From contig NC_016131.3 in NCBI RefSeq assembly GCF_000005505.3, forward strand, positions 64,155,355 to 64,219,354: a stretch of 64,000 bases of DNA. The letters run 5' to 3'. Within the stretch, counting starts at the first letter, position 1. Each line of letters opens with the position of its first letter. The translations under genes and the position numbers were made by a program. This stretch comes from Brachypodium distachyon (taxonomy: Eukaryota > Streptophyta > Magnoliopsida > Poales > Poaceae). Below the pieces are notes generated by a model that was not told where the DNA came from, searched no databases, and saw nothing but the letters and a program-made list of their open reading frames with translations. Of the stretch, positions 33,148 through 44,664 are shown piece after piece.

Positions 33148-33827
33148 AGCCCGTTCCAGGACCAAGGGTCAGATGGACTTTTCTCTTCGTAATCTGACGC
33201 TACACAATCTGAGCTCAAAACAAGAAAAGATGCATTATCTGATATAATGAGATTACCTGTGACTGTCTTCTCAGTTAAAATACGACGCTGTAGTATCAAA
33301 GCTATCGAAATGAATCAAGTGGGAATTACTGACCTTACTGGTGCCCTTCCTTACGCAGCGCCTGCCCAGCTGAACAATGGTTAAACCGACCTTTTATTTT
33401 TATTTTCGAGATCATGCAGGAGAGTGTGTATATAGATCCGGCTTGTTTTCTCCGATACTGTTAAAAAGGACTGAGAAACTGAAAATCTGTTGTACTACAG
33501 TGTGGCCCTGAAAATAATCAAGACCGTTCCATTTTGTTAGGTTGGGTGCCAAGCGGAAGCTTCCATTTTGCAACTACTAATAATTCATTGCGCATATAAT
33601 GGTTCAGATGTTGTGTACAACAGTACAGGGCCGGCAAGTATCAGTAATACTGGGAGTGAGCACTTAACTACTGCCTAAAATATTAGTGTAACAATCAGGG
33701 AGGATTTTATTCTGTTGTTGAAACAGCATATAAATAAGAGCTGTAAACTGCAAATGACAGCTCTGTAATACAACACCAATCAAATAATCTAGAGCTTCAG
33801 GAGATTGTTCCTGTGAGGCGGTTGCAG

Positions 33828-35776
33828 TCATTTTTTAGCAGGGGTCGTTGCAACATCAGAGACCCGGAATGAGTTCTCAAGGAGCTGGGGAACAGTTATT
33901 TTCAGCTCCAACGTTAACTTCTGGAGAACATAACACAGGGCGGTCACATCCTGCATTGCACGGTGTGCGTCCCCATTGACTGGGATCTTGTAGCGCTCTG
34001 TCAGAGTCTTCAATGTCGCAGCACCTTTTGTTTTTCCTGAGAAGAAAAGGGATGGGGTTTAGCTTTTGAATCTCACGATTTTCTTCAGTTAAATGCACTC
34101 TTTTTTAATTATGTAAAAAACCAGTAATAAGAATCCACACAGTCTGTGGAGTTTATGATGCAAAATAACCAAAGTTAAATTTGCCTCATGTCTGTCTCTG
34201 AAATATAAATAAAAAAACATGACAACTATGCCATACATTGCAAGAGTGGCATTTGTATCAAGAATAATGGAAGTAGGTTATGTGTTTGCTACTCCCTCCG
34301 ATCCATAATAAGTGTCTCAAATTTAGTACAAAGTTGTACTAAACCTGAGACACTTATTATGGATCGGAGGGAGTAGATCATTGTCACCACCAGAGTAAAC
34401 TGCGCCTTTCTCTGGCAGAAAACAATCTTGAACAGTATGTTTACGCAAGTAAACACAATAATTGGCCAGAGAGTAGAGAACATACCATCAACCAACTGTC
34501 TTGCAATAGGAAGTGTGTCTACAAACAGCCAGTCACCAGGCATCTCCATTTTACACCGTTGGAACTCACAGATAAGAAAGGGCACATCAAAGGTTTTCCC
34601 ATTATGAGCAACCCACAGAACTGGTTTACCAGCCATTTGACGACTCAAAACATATTGTAGTAAAATGGGGATAAACTCCCCAAATCTGCATAGCCAGACA
34701 TGAAAAGTCTAATTACAGAAAATGAGGAACACAAGTAGGAGTGCACCACTCAAAGAATATAAGATGAATAAATGAATGGTGATCAAGTTCCAAAATCCTT
34801 GCACTGGAGAAATAAAGTTTATTATGATTAACTAAATGACACAACGCAGGAAGTCGTAAACAGGAAGCAACAAATGGATGTTTAGCCTCAAGTTCTCGTA
34901 GAACTACATTTGCAGAACGTAATGCAGCAGCCTCATGCTCTCATATTGTGGGTTTCCTCAAATGAACACAACATGCAGGAGAACGAAACCTAAGATTCAG
35001 AGAACCTTTTTTTTTACAGAAAAATATCATCATTTTCAAAATGGGAAATGAATGAATAATGATGGCAAGCAAAGAAAAACTCTTATCCGAAGAAGAAATA
35101 TAACTTCTGCTTTGGATTTTCTTTCTATTACCCTCTCCTGATCTTTTTTTTTCCTATTTTCCTTCCTTTATAAGATGATGGTTTGCACAAGTAAAAAAAA
35201 GAATATCAGGCAGGGTACAAGTCATGACGTTCAAAGACGATACCTTGGGATATCAGATCTGCAGACCATGTTGGTGCTAATACCATGAATATGTGTATTA
35301 GGTATCACTCTCTCGGGGTTTATTAGGGTCTGGAAAGTGCTATTCTTTCCACCAGCAAGATCACGAACGGCGAACTCAATAATTCTGTCACCACGGCGTG
35401 AAAATCCAGTAGTTTCGATATCAAAAACAAGGATAGTTGCAGGGCATTCAGGCTTGACTCCAGAAACCTTTTCCTCGATATTGTAGCACTGAAGTGATTT
35501 CAGGTGCTGAAGATCAGATTGCTTGAACACTTCAATTGACGATTCGACTGATTCACCATGCAAATGGCGGTTATTGCTGAATGACTGCTTACTTCCTTTT
35601 CGTGTGCTTCTCGCTAGTATTGATGTGCTAAAAGGTCCAGTTTTATGTCTTCTGTTCTGAAGTACAGTTTCAGATATTATTCGGCTGTGAGACTTGAGAA
35701 ATCTGATTCTACAACTGTGCCCTATTGAGTTCCATAGTTGATGGAAGTTTCCACAGCATATAGAATATAAGGACAT
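33828..35776 (-). CDS. DPD1: DEDDh 3'-5' exonuclease, DPD1-like (organelle DNA degradation)
   Basis: Three exons on the minus strand, 35776-35244, 34685-34486 and 34036-33828, sum to 942 nt, or 313 residues. The catalytic DEDDh set is visible: FDIETTGFSRR (Exo I, Asp and Glu), VAHNGKTFDVPFL (Exo II, Asp) and GDAHRAMQDV (Exo III, His and Asp). The spacing matches the DnaQ/TREX fold. Plant DPD1 is a Mg-dependent exonuclease that degrades chloroplast and mitochondrial DNA in pollen and senescing leaves. NSTFQTLINPERVIPNTHIH and the Cys-Arg motif after it match DPD1 well. The first 100 residues are rich in Ser, Arg and His with few acidic residues, compatible with an organelle transit peptide. 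A Stowaway MITE lies in the second intron. The DPD1 label may cover several grass paralogues. Confidence 0.88.
34292..34373. mobile_element. Stowaway MITE (82 bp) in the DPD1-like second intron
   Basis: A near-perfect palindrome runs from CTCCCTCCGATCCATAATAA to its reverse complement ending CGGAGGGAG. It is flanked by TA at 34290-34291 and 34374-34375. Its high arm identity suggests a young insertion. Confidence 0.92.
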
Positions 35777-36606
35777 TGTACAAATGGAGTAAATAGGGCA
35801 TCAAAGATATTGCTATCCTATTTGTTTGATATGAAATTCAGATAACCGGGCGTTGAGTGCCACCTTCACAGTTAATCCTGAAATGACAAGCAAACCATCA
35901 TTCTTAGTTGGCACTTGGCAAATTTAAAACTAGTAAAGCCAGAGATATGCAATGATGCAACCAAACTACAAATAAGGTAGTCAGTACATATATCTCACCA
36001 CATGTAATGTCAAGCATCCAAAAACAAGAAGGCAGACCAGAGAGTACTACAGTTTTCTATAGGATACGTTATAAACCACAAGAAGACCATAAACCAGAGA
36101 AAACAGAAGTCCAGGAGAATTATTTTTTTATCTTGATCCCACGAATCACAGGCTGTAACTGTAGGCTTAATTGAAATGTGTCAAACAATAGAGAAGAACT
36201 TGTATGCCATACTTGGTGAGAGTGTACTCCCTCCATCCAGAAATAAGTGACTCGGATTTGTCTAGATTCGTATGTATCTAGACGTGTTTTCGTGTATAGA
36301 TACATGCGAATCTAGTCAAATCCGAGTCACTTATTTCCGGATGGAGGAAGTACAATACACACTACATATTTATGTGTTCTTGTGTTTGCATACCCATATT
36401 TCCACTTTGTCCTGTCACACGGCCAAACTGATAAAATAATGTGTTGCTGTGATCATATTTTGTCCTTGGCTCAATGCTATGCACCACCCAAGGCTCCAAG
36501 CCTTCAAACGGGAACATGATTATATTCGTTAGGTCCACCGATGACTTCCCTCAAAAATCTTGATAGGATGCTATACGAATCAATTCTGCATTGCTCCATA
36601 AAGGGC
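35777..36606. other. Spacer between DPD1-like and PPR genes
   Basis: Probable DPD1-like 5' UTR lies at 35777-35880. An acceptor-like TTTCAG on the minus strand at 35879-35884 suggests a leader intron. The remainder is PPR 3' flank with one Stowaway copy. Confidence 0.4.
36237..36350. mobile_element. Stowaway MITE (114 bp), different subfamily
   Basis: CTCCCTCCATCCAGAAATAA and its complement TTATTTCCGGATGGAGGAAG form the ends, and the inner arms also pair (GTGACTCGGATTTG with CAAATCCGAGTCAC). TA flanks it at 36235-36236 and 36351-36352. It lies downstream of the PPR gene. Confidence 0.9.
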
Positions 36607-38322
36607 TCACCAGTAATCTTTACAGGAGCAGCACCCGCTTTCAAAACGGTGAAATCGAGCTCTATCCCTCATAATTATAACACGACAAAGTACCTTTGAG
36701 ATTATCTTTATCCATTCATGACAGTCACCACAAGTCTGCAGATTCTTTGACACCATTATTTCTGTCCCGGGACCAGTCTTAAGGACACTATAAGCCACTG
36801 CAAGCTTCTCACTGTGGAAGGTGAGGTTTTCTTCTCTTTCCTCATGTGAGACATCTTTCATTACTAATTCAGTAGATGGACTATACCCTTCAGCCTTCGC
36901 TTTTTTAGATAAGCCATGCAGCACTCTGTAAATATCATCAGTATCAGGATGAGATCGATCACCAGCTTTGAATTCATGGGTGCTTCCCCCTAACTCAACC
37001 CAGCTCAATCCCTTGTTCTTTCTTACTTTCTTTTTCTTCCTCTCTTTCCATACATTCTCTGAATCAACCCACCTGTTTATTGATGAGTAGATATTTGAAA
37101 GAAGGGTATAATCACCACTGCCCTGACACACCATCTGCTCAATGGTGATCTCACCTAATTTGGTCTGATGATGCCTACGACAAGCACTAAGTAATGCCCT
37201 CCATATCACAGCATCAGGCTTCACAACCATTGACCTCACCAAGTTGTATGCTTCGTCCAGCAGCCCAGCTCGTGACAAAGTATCCACCATTGCACCATAA
37301 TGTTCAACCTTTGGAGTGATATAATACTTCGTAGTCATTGCTTCAAAGTATTGACGAGCCTCTTCAACCATACCACAATGGCTGCATGCTGTCAATAGTG
37401 CAACAAACGTAACTCCATCAGGAACCACACCTGCATGTTCCATCCTGTGGAACAACACCACTACATCTTGTCCAAGACCATGTGCTGCCAGGCTTCCAAT
37501 CATTGTGTTCCACATTGGCACATGGTTTCTCTTAACTGTGTTGAATATCTCAACTGACACATCAATCCTTCCACATTTGGCATACATATCAACAAGTGCT
37601 GAGATTAAAATATTATTCTTTTCCACCCCCAGTTCAGCCATCAGTCGATGAACCCACACACCATAAAACAGGGCACCAGCTCGAGCACAAGCTGACAGGA
37701 CTGAAGAGAATGAGAAACCGTCAGGCACAAGACCTGAATTGACCAACCTGCTAAAAAGAATCATTGCATCTTTCAGGTGGGAGCTCCTTACTGCACCTGC
37801 TATCATTGAATTCCATGAGACCACGTCCTTGACAGGCATCCTCTTGAAAATCTGATATGCCTTGTCTAGCTGTCCACCCTTCAAGAATCCCGTAAGCATC
37901 AAATTACCATGGAAAGGATCAGTGCTCCACTCCAGCATTAACCAAAACAGTTCACGTGCTTCCGTCATGCAATCATAATCAATATACAACCTCAAAAGTG
38001 GAGCTATTATATGTTGGTTACGTAACAACCCAACTTTAGTGAGACGTGAATGAATTTGCATCGCAGCATAGATGTCTGAATATTTCAAACAAGCTCTGAG
38101 AAGGATACCATATGTTCTGTAATCAGGGCAAAATGTGGTAGAATTGAGCATAGTGCCATAGTCCATCAGTGACTTTTGTGGGGAGCCTTTCTCCAAAGAT
38201 GCTCGGAGGATGGAATTGGCATATGGAAAGAAGAGTCTTGTAGGATGTTTCTTCAGACAGTTTGTGTAGGACATAGTGCAAATGGACTTCCGAAGTGAAT
38301 TCCTAGAATGCAGGCATAACAT
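36607..38322 (-). CDS. Pentatricopeptide repeat protein, PLS class with DYW deaminase domain
   Basis: A single intronless exon encodes 571 residues from the ATG at 38322. PPR motifs fill about residues 60-400 (for example DKAYQIFKRMPVKDVVSWNS and LVDMYAKCGRIDVSVEIF). The E region follows, and the DYW domain reaches the end. The domain shows the zinc and catalytic motif HSEKLA, the second-zinc motif CGDCHEWIK, and the terminal CSCKDYW. Such proteins are nuclear-encoded RNA C-to-U editing factors of chloroplasts or mitochondria; the target site cannot be read from the gene by eye. The N-terminal 40 residues are basic and Ser-rich, consistent with an organelle presequence. At 571 residues it has relatively few repeats for the class. 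Confidence 0.93.
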   Translation of the reverse strand: MLCLHSRNSLRKSICTMSYTNCLKKHPTRLFFPYANSILRASLEKGSPQKSLMDYGTMLNSTTFCPDYRTYGILLRACLKYSDIYAAMQIHSRLTKVGLLRNQHIIAPLLRLYIDYDCMTEARELFWLMLEWSTDPFHGNLMLTGFLKGGQLDKAYQIFKRMPVKDVVSWNSMIAGAVRSSHLKDAMILFSRLVNSGLVPDGFSFSSVLSACARAGALFYGVWVHRLMAELGVEKNNILISALVDMYAKCGRIDVSVEIFNTVKRNHVPMWNTMIGSLAAHGLGQDVVVLFHRMEHAGVVPDGVTFVALLTACSHCGMVEEARQYFEAMTTKYYITPKVEHYGAMVDTLSRAGLLDEAYNLVRSMVVKPDAVIWRALLSACRRHHQTKLGEITIEQMVCQGSGDYTLLSNIYSSINRWVDSENVWKERKKKKVRKNKGLSWVELGGSTHEFKAGDRSHPDTDDIYRVLHGLSKKAKAEGYSPSTELVMKDVSHEEREENLTFHSEKLAVAYSVLKTGPGTEIMVSKNLQTCGDCHEWIKIISKVLCRVIIMRDRARFHRFESGCCSCKDYW

Positions 38323-39640
38323 TTATATTTTCTGAAGCTTGCAGTTCATTAACACTGGGCATCTAGTATTTAAAGAAATGCAGCAGCCTGATGTACACAC
38401 TAAATAACATATGTTAACTATGACAATCATGCAAAATGAAAGTTACACTTATCGCTACCTGTAATGAACAAAAAAATCACCGTTTGTTCTTTACTTCTTG
38501 AGTATCAATTTACCAAGGCTAACACATAGTGGATTGTGCAGATGCTGAATATATTGCGTATTTGCACAGATATGACCACATGTGCATATTACAAATATTA
38601 CCATATATCTGGTAGCAAATCTCATTGTGAAAATTTGACACAATACGCTTTATGCCAAACATTAATCAAGCTCCCATAATACAGGATGATTTTAGATCAT
38701 CTAAATAGCCAACAACAATACTCAGAAACCAAAATAAATTAGACCATGAGCCCTGAACTCATTCCTGCAATCATGTGCAGTTTGGGGTTCTATGACGAAC
38801 GCATGCTAAACAAAACAGAAAATTCCAAAACTAGCACGGCAGATATTAAGGGTATGTTTGGCATCGAAGTTGATTATGATAACAATTTAGTGGAATTGCT
38901 ATCACACGTTTTGCTTTTCCTAGACCATGTTGCAAAGGGAAATATGTTTCCATTGAGATGAAACCGGGGTTGCCGTCTAAGGGAAAATCATGTCAAAGGA
39001 AATGTAGTACGTACCAGATAACTGATTTGTTAAAAAAATTATTTGATTTGCCAAAAATGTACTACATTTTTCATATGTGCTATAAGAGAAACTCCAAGAG
39101 ATGCCCAAAACGGTTTATTTCAGGAATATGCCCAAGAAACAGGCTCCAACAGGATGCCCCAAATGGCCTTCGGGCTTCCCCATCCCTGCACGCAAGATCG
39201 GGATTCCCCATCCATCAACAACAAACTCGTCGGAGCATACCCTCCGGCAACGTACCTCTTCCCTTCGCCGTCTCCCTCCTCTTCAGCTTGCCTCCCGTCG
39301 CGGCCCAGGACAAAATCCCGCCGCCGCCGTTAAGACCAGTTGCTCGATCGGGGGGCCGCTGTCGGGGCAGGATGGGGCTCGATCCGGACGTTTGGGGAGG
39401 CGTCGAGGGAGGTTGCTGGAGGTTGGCTAGCCGTGCTCTCCTCTCCGCGGGGTGGGGAGGCGAAGGGAGGCGGCGGTGTGGCTGTGTGGGAGAGGTGCGC
39501 CGTGCGCGTGGGCGCAGGAACGAGTGAGAGAGGCTGCAGAGAGAAATCGGGACAAAGATGCTCTCGGCGCGGTCGAACCGTGTAAACATGGACTTCCTTA
39601 CGAAACGGGCTATGAATAGATACCGAACCCCTCACAGCTC
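38323..39640. other. PPR upstream region with GC-rich island
   Basis: No gene recognised. 38860-39150 includes AAGGGTATGTTTGGC, which resembles a Tourist-type terminus but has no matching right end. 39230-39600 is a GC-rich island, possibly a promoter or first non-coding exon. Confidence 0.35.
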
Positions 39641-39879
39641 GCTACGGCCGAGCGCGAGGCGCGAAGTCGCGCAAGAATGGGTGGGCCGAGAATAACTGTT
39701 ATTGATGGGCCGGGAAGACTGGATTGCTGGGCTCGGACCGGAAGGTGAAGACACTCGACCGAGCACCAATGCGCCTTCCTAAAAGCACCAATGAGCCATC
39801 GCTAAAAAAAGATAAATCCGCTAAAGAAAAGCTAAAAAAGACAAAAATATATTTAATGCATCATTTTTTCTCGAAAGAT

Positions 39880-40905
39880 CTGTCGATAAGCATCGCTGGC
39901 AGTGCAAAGAGCTCTAAAAGTAATAAAAATAATAGGTAGATTCTTCAGCCACTTAGCGACGGCAACAAGCCAACAAGCACTGGAACTGAGCTGAACGAGG
40001 GCCACCATCCCCGCTCCTCCATCACTGGAGCCTGGCAAAGCTTGCCAAAGGAGAGCATGTTGTAGCAAACAATGAGAAAGTCATCATGCTAAGGCCTCAG
40101 AGGACCAAGGCACCAGAGTAGCAACCATTGTCAAAGATGAGGACCGCATATCGGAAGAGCCAGGCCTGAAACCACACCAACGAACATGAAAGCCGACTGG
40201 ATCCCAAGTGCTTCGTCAAAACCTAGAAAATCGGCTGGATCTTAAGGGATTCGCCGGACACAGTGCAGTTCCACGCATCCTCCTCTGGCGCTAGATGCAC
40301 CATCGAAATGAGGACAGAGCTGAGATGACCTTATTCTGACTGTAAGATGTCATCGCCATCACGAAGAAGACACTGGAAAAAAAATCTAAAACAGATAACG
40401 ACAAGTCCTTTCGCCGACGAGTGGCCGGGATCCGCCGCACCTCCAAGGCCTGGAGGGAAAGGAGACCTAACCGCCTGGAGCCGCTTGAGATCGCTTCTCT
40501 CAATCCTCTTCGCGTAATGGTTTGGGAGTCCAGAATTACAATAATGCATTTCTATTTTTAACAATGCATCATAATATCCGGATCAAAACTACCAAGGTAC
40601 TAAGCTGGAAAAAACTACAACCTTCGTTCCTAAATATATTCTACTTTTATCATAAGTTTATAGAAAAATTCATCAACATCTATAACTCTTTGATTATTTT
40701 TATTAAATCCATCTTGATATATGTCTCAACAGTATACTTATTTGATATTGTAAAAATTAATATATTTATTTATAACTTGAGTGAGATGAGGCTGACACTC
40801 TTACCCGATGGTCCCTCCATTCGTTTTATAGGATGTTTTTCAAGTTTGAGCAAGTTTACAGATTTTTTTTATCAACATCTGCATTAAGCGCAAATCGATT
40901 AAAAG
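39880..40905. repeat. Dispersed-repeat-like DNA without a resolved element
   Basis: 39960-40510 has the look of decayed retroelement leader DNA, with GCCGGATCC-type fragments and no coding frame. 40600-40900 is AT-rich with TTCGTTCCTAAATAT and CCCTCCATTCGTTTTATAGG, which resemble Stowaway termini, so one or two truncated MITEs are likely. Confidence 0.3.
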
Positions 40906-42500
40906 AAAGTAGATTTTAAGCTATACCCGACACCAGTTCTTCAGCGCACAGTGTGATGGACAGCTGCTGCTGCATCTGGGCATTCAAGCTTCCCACGCCG
41001 GTTGATGGAGAAGTACTCCGTACATATGCATATTGCAAATTGCAATCAGTGGTAATTAAAGAAAGTCAAATGAATGATGGTAAGCAGCTGTCCGCAATAA
41101 TAGCAAAGGATTGGCGAGATCATGCTCGGCATGAATCAAGGTACTGCAGCGTGCATATTTTATCCCAGAGCCTTCTTTCGTTTCGTTTTGTTTTTCCTAA
41201 ATATCACTGTTCAGCATGTTACGTGCTGGACTTTCAGTTTCCAAATGCCCATGAACAGCAATTGGATCGTGAGGATCATTTCTGAAGCCGCCCAAAAGAT
41301 ATCGTTATTTTACACCTGATGACCACAAACTTCACACGGCGTGGACACGCTCTTCTAGTCTTCTACGATACAGCTGTGAACATTTCAGCTTTCAGTATCT
41401 TCTTTTTTGGAAGAAAGCTTTCAGTATCGTCGTCAGTTTTCAGTATACGCATAAACAATCGCAGAAGCCTCCCTGAATGAACGCTGTCTATCTAAAACAC
41501 GGCGTTTGCTGTTCCACGCAGACCCGCAAACCTCACACCAGCAAAGTCCTGATCCTGCTTAATTAAACAAATGGTTGCGCTGTGCGTGCCAGCCATGTTA
41601 TCCCAGCTGCGAAATGGACATCTTGACCTCGAATGCACAGAGTACTTGGCAATTGGCATGCGCCTTGGAACAAGTCCGACGGGAAAGAAAAAAAGGACTA
41701 GATACTGCAGGCTGCAGCTAGTACTCCGACCGAAAAGATCAGCTGAAGTCACTTTCAAGAAAGAAAAGCAAAAACGGTTTATATCTGATGGGGTTCCGCC
41801 TCTTCGATCGTTTCTGAGACACGAACCGTTGCAGTTGCAAGTTGCAAAACAGTTCAAAATGTGGCCGCGCGTAAGGCAAGCGGTCCCCAGCTGCTCCAAC
41901 GAACACTTCTAACGTTATGCGACAAAGGTCTTTCGAATTTGAACGCAACGAGCACGGAAACACCCCGGTTTAATATTGTACTATAGTAGATCTCAAGACT
42001 CTTTTAAGTATCCAATGCTCATGTTGCAACGGCAATTTATCTTACGGACAGTACAGGTTCTACTTATGACTGAAACCCTGCGCAGTCAATTAACTAGTTC
42101 TACTGTACTACAAAAAGGCTAGGAGAATAGCTTCAGAAATGAGACAGCGTTTTGAGGAACATCCGTAGTGAAAGAGTGGCGAGGTTAATAAATTTCACAA
42201 GGTATATTCTGTATATGACACAAACTAAACATGAGAAATTCCCCACAATTACACCAACATTGGTGCAAACATGTCGTAGGAGTAGTAAATAACTAAATAT
42301 CATCAGAAAAAGGGAACCTATGCCTATGTTGCAACATTGCAACAACAGCTCCCTGTCCTCCTCTCTTGTGGTTCGTCTCACGATTGCTAGCAGCTACCCA
42401 ACATCTACTAGTAAATCACCCAAAACAAAAAGGTTTCTTACAAATGGCGCTTGACCGAACCACCTGAAAGAATCAAAGAATCAGAGCAACGGCGCCAAGA
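40906..42500. other. COBL7 3' flank and spacer
   Basis: No gene or complete repeat recognised. 42130-42500 probably includes the COBL7 3' UTR on the minus strand. Confidence 0.4.
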
Positions 42501-44513
42501 TTATTGCTGAAGCAATACGAAGGTCGAAGCAGCTAGGAACAAGATCAAAGCAAGGGCACTGCTGAGATGTGTCCCGAATCCTCCACTTCTCATCGGGAGC
42601 CTCTGCGGCATAGCACACTCATCACCGTTGAAGAAGACCTTCGATGGGAACCCATCTCCAGCGACAACATTGATCTCAGGAGTCTGCGACTTGGTGAATG
42701 AGAGCACTGACTGCTGCTTTCCTGGCACAAGGTACTGCGATCCACTCATGTTGGTCTGCTTCACAAGGTAATTGAGCCCCTCAAGGCCCTGCATAAAGAT
42801 GGTGTTATTGCCCTGTGCTGTTGCATTGAAAGAGTATGCCTTCTCAAACCCATCATATGCCTTGTCCATGACCATGGCGGCGAACCAGTTGGCCATGTCG
42901 ACATCACCCCAATTGAACAATGTCACCCGGGCACTCCAGCCCTTATTGAAGTCTGTTGAGACATGCCAATTGATGCTCACACCGCAGAAATCGCCGCAAG
43001 GCATTGGCCTAGGCACATTGTAGTGCTTCAACTCAGCCCATGCCTGTGCCTTCTGTGTACGGTTGTCAAACGGTACAAGCAGCGCCTCTGGTGGCAGGAG
43101 CATGGATTGAGCAGATGTGCTGCACATAGGACCCCGTCGATTCGCAGGACAACCGCATGCACACGTGTTGCAGGGGATCACTGAGTCATTGTAGTGAGCC
43201 GAGAAGGTCACACAGCACTTGGGCTTGGCCCCCTTGGCCGTGGTAATGTTGCACACCACCTGCCATGTCGCAATAGCCAAGGTTGTCGAGTCGAGCCCGC
43301 TGGGATTAGGGAACGCAGTGGGGCTGACGGGTACCGGCTGACCACAGCTGTAGTCTGGGTTCAGGGAGGAACCTCCAGAGATCTTGAAATTGGCCGGAGG
43401 GAAGAGCTTTGTCCGGTTTGTATCTGGCGGCATCTTGAACACCTGCATTTGGAACGCCGATTTAGACTGAGCCTCGTCCATGGACTTGGGCAAGATGGTG
43501 CCATTCCTGCAGCAATGCTCAATCTTCCCCATATTGGTGTCATTGTACCGGGACAGTGGCAGGTCAAGGATCACCGGCTTCTTCTCGCAGTTGAGCACCT
43601 GGGAGAAATCAAGGCTCTGATAATACTGCCCCGCTGGACCATTGATGCAGGCACTCGTGTCCACCACCAAGGGGTGTGCGCCCTTCATCGAGTGGATGAA
43701 CTCGCCGCGGCGCCACTCCCACGACAGCCGCCAGTTGTCGAGGCGGCCGAGCTTGGCGTTGTTCTCGAGTGTGACGAGCGCCAGGTAGCTGGACCCGTAC
43801 GCCTGGACCACGTCGTAGGTGATGACGAGGTCGCCGGTGCCGCGCGGGAGGAAGTTCTTGGTCGGGTCGGTGGCGTTGGCGTCGATGACCGTGGCGTTGG
43901 CCTCGGCCTCCGGGGTGAGGACGCAGCACGTGGTGAGGACCCCAGCGGTAAGATTCGTCGCCGCCGGGCAGTTGTACGCCGGGTCGTCGAGCGACAACGC
44001 GGTAGGGAGGGGCACGAAATTAGGCCCGGCGAACAGCGTGCCGACGAGGCCGACCGAGGCCTGGATCTGCGCGATGTCCCCGGCGGTGCCAATCGGCGTG
44101 AGGAGGTCCGTCTGCGGGTAACCGGAGAAGGAGGTCGCGTTGCCGGCGTTCTCGGTGGTGTTGTAGGGCAGGTCGGCCCCGCCGGTGAGCACGGCGCCGT
44201 CGACGCCGACGAGGATCTCGTCGTGGCCGAAGGTGACGAGCAACGCCCACGACTTGAGCGGGCGGGTGCCGGAGTTGAGCACGGAGGCGTTGGCCTTGAA
44301 GGAGTAGGGCTGCCTGTTCTTGTCGCCGACGAAGGGCCGGATCATGGTGCGGCCCTGGAAGTTGTAGGTGAGCTCGATGCCGTTGCAGCCGGGGTCGGGC
44401 GCGGGCGCCGGCGCCGCCGGGGTCCTCGGCGTCTGCGCCGCCGCGAGCCCCGCAAGCAGGAGGACCCCAAGGAGTGCTAATCCAACATGGGGAGGAGCTA
44501 GAGCGCCAGCCAT
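42501..44513 (-). CDS. COBL7: COBRA-like protein, COBL7 group (long form), GPI-anchored
   Basis: An intronless frame from the ATG at 44513 encodes 670 residues. The start is chosen because MAGALAPPHVGLALLGVLLL begins a clear signal peptide ending near AAAQ; the frame stays open further upstream, but that stretch is low-complexity leader. Two COBRA-type segments are present. The Cys-rich core reads CCVTFSAHYNDSVIPC followed by NTCACGC, the CCVS-like hallmark. The last 20 residues are hydrophobic (ALALILFLAASTFVL) after a small-residue stretch, as expected for GPI attachment. The extra N-terminal domain of about 200 residues separates the COBL7-11 group from shorter COBRA proteins. The product should sit at the outer plasma membrane and act in cell-wall and cellulose organisation. 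Many N-glycosylation sequons (NTT, NATS, NGT) are visible. Confidence 0.92.
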   Translation of the reverse strand: MAGALAPPHVGLALLGVLLLAGLAAAQTPRTPAAPAPAPDPGCNGIELTYNFQGRTMIRPFVGDKNRQPYSFKANASVLNSGTRPLKSWALLVTFGHDEILVGVDGAVLTGGADLPYNTTENAGNATSFSGYPQTDLLTPIGTAGDIAQIQASVGLVGTLFAGPNFVPLPTALSLDDPAYNCPAATNLTAGVLTTCCVLTPEAEANATVIDANATDPTKNFLPRGTGDLVITYDVVQAYGSSYLALVTLENNAKLGRLDNWRLSWEWRRGEFIHSMKGAHPLVVDTSACINGPAGQYYQSLDFSQVLNCEKKPVILDLPLSRYNDTNMGKIEHCCRNGTILPKSMDEAQSKSAFQMQVFKMPPDTNRTKLFPPANFKISGGSSLNPDYSCGQPVPVSPTAFPNPSGLDSTTLAIATWQVVCNITTAKGAKPKCCVTFSAHYNDSVIPCNTCACGCPANRRGPMCSTSAQSMLLPPEALLVPFDNRTQKAQAWAELKHYNVPRPMPCGDFCGVSINWHVSTDFNKGWSARVTLFNWGDVDMANWFAAMVMDKAYDGFEKAYSFNATAQGNNTIFMQGLEGLNYLVKQTNMSGSQYLVPGKQQSVLSFTKSQTPEINVVAGDGFPSKVFFNGDECAMPQRLPMRSGGFGTHLSSALALILFLAASTFVLLQQ

Positions 44514-44642
44514 GGCTGGATCGACCGATCCAGAGAGCGCGGACGCGGTGGCGATGTTCCGATTTGGCAAGCGAGGGGCGAGGCGAGGCTGGGTAATAGA
44601 TGAAGCGATTGGAAAGCGCGTGGCACAGCTGGGGAAGTCGGA

Positions 44643-44664
44643 GGGGGGGGGGGGGGGGGGGGGG
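44643..44664. repeat. 22-base poly(G) run in the COBL7 leader
   Basis: Twenty-two uninterrupted G on the plus strand give poly(C) in the COBL7 transcript direction, 130 bases upstream of the ATG. The length is prone to slippage and sequencing error. Confidence 0.9.

Noticed and set aside
38866..38890. Tourist-like left terminus GGGTATGTTTGG
   Set aside because: No matching right inverted repeat or TAA/TTA duplication within a plausible distance.
43194..44480. A 428-codon open frame on the plus strand within the COBL7 locus
   Set aside because: It is the antisense shadow of the GC-rich COBL7 coding region. The minus frame has signal peptide, Cys motif and GPI tail.
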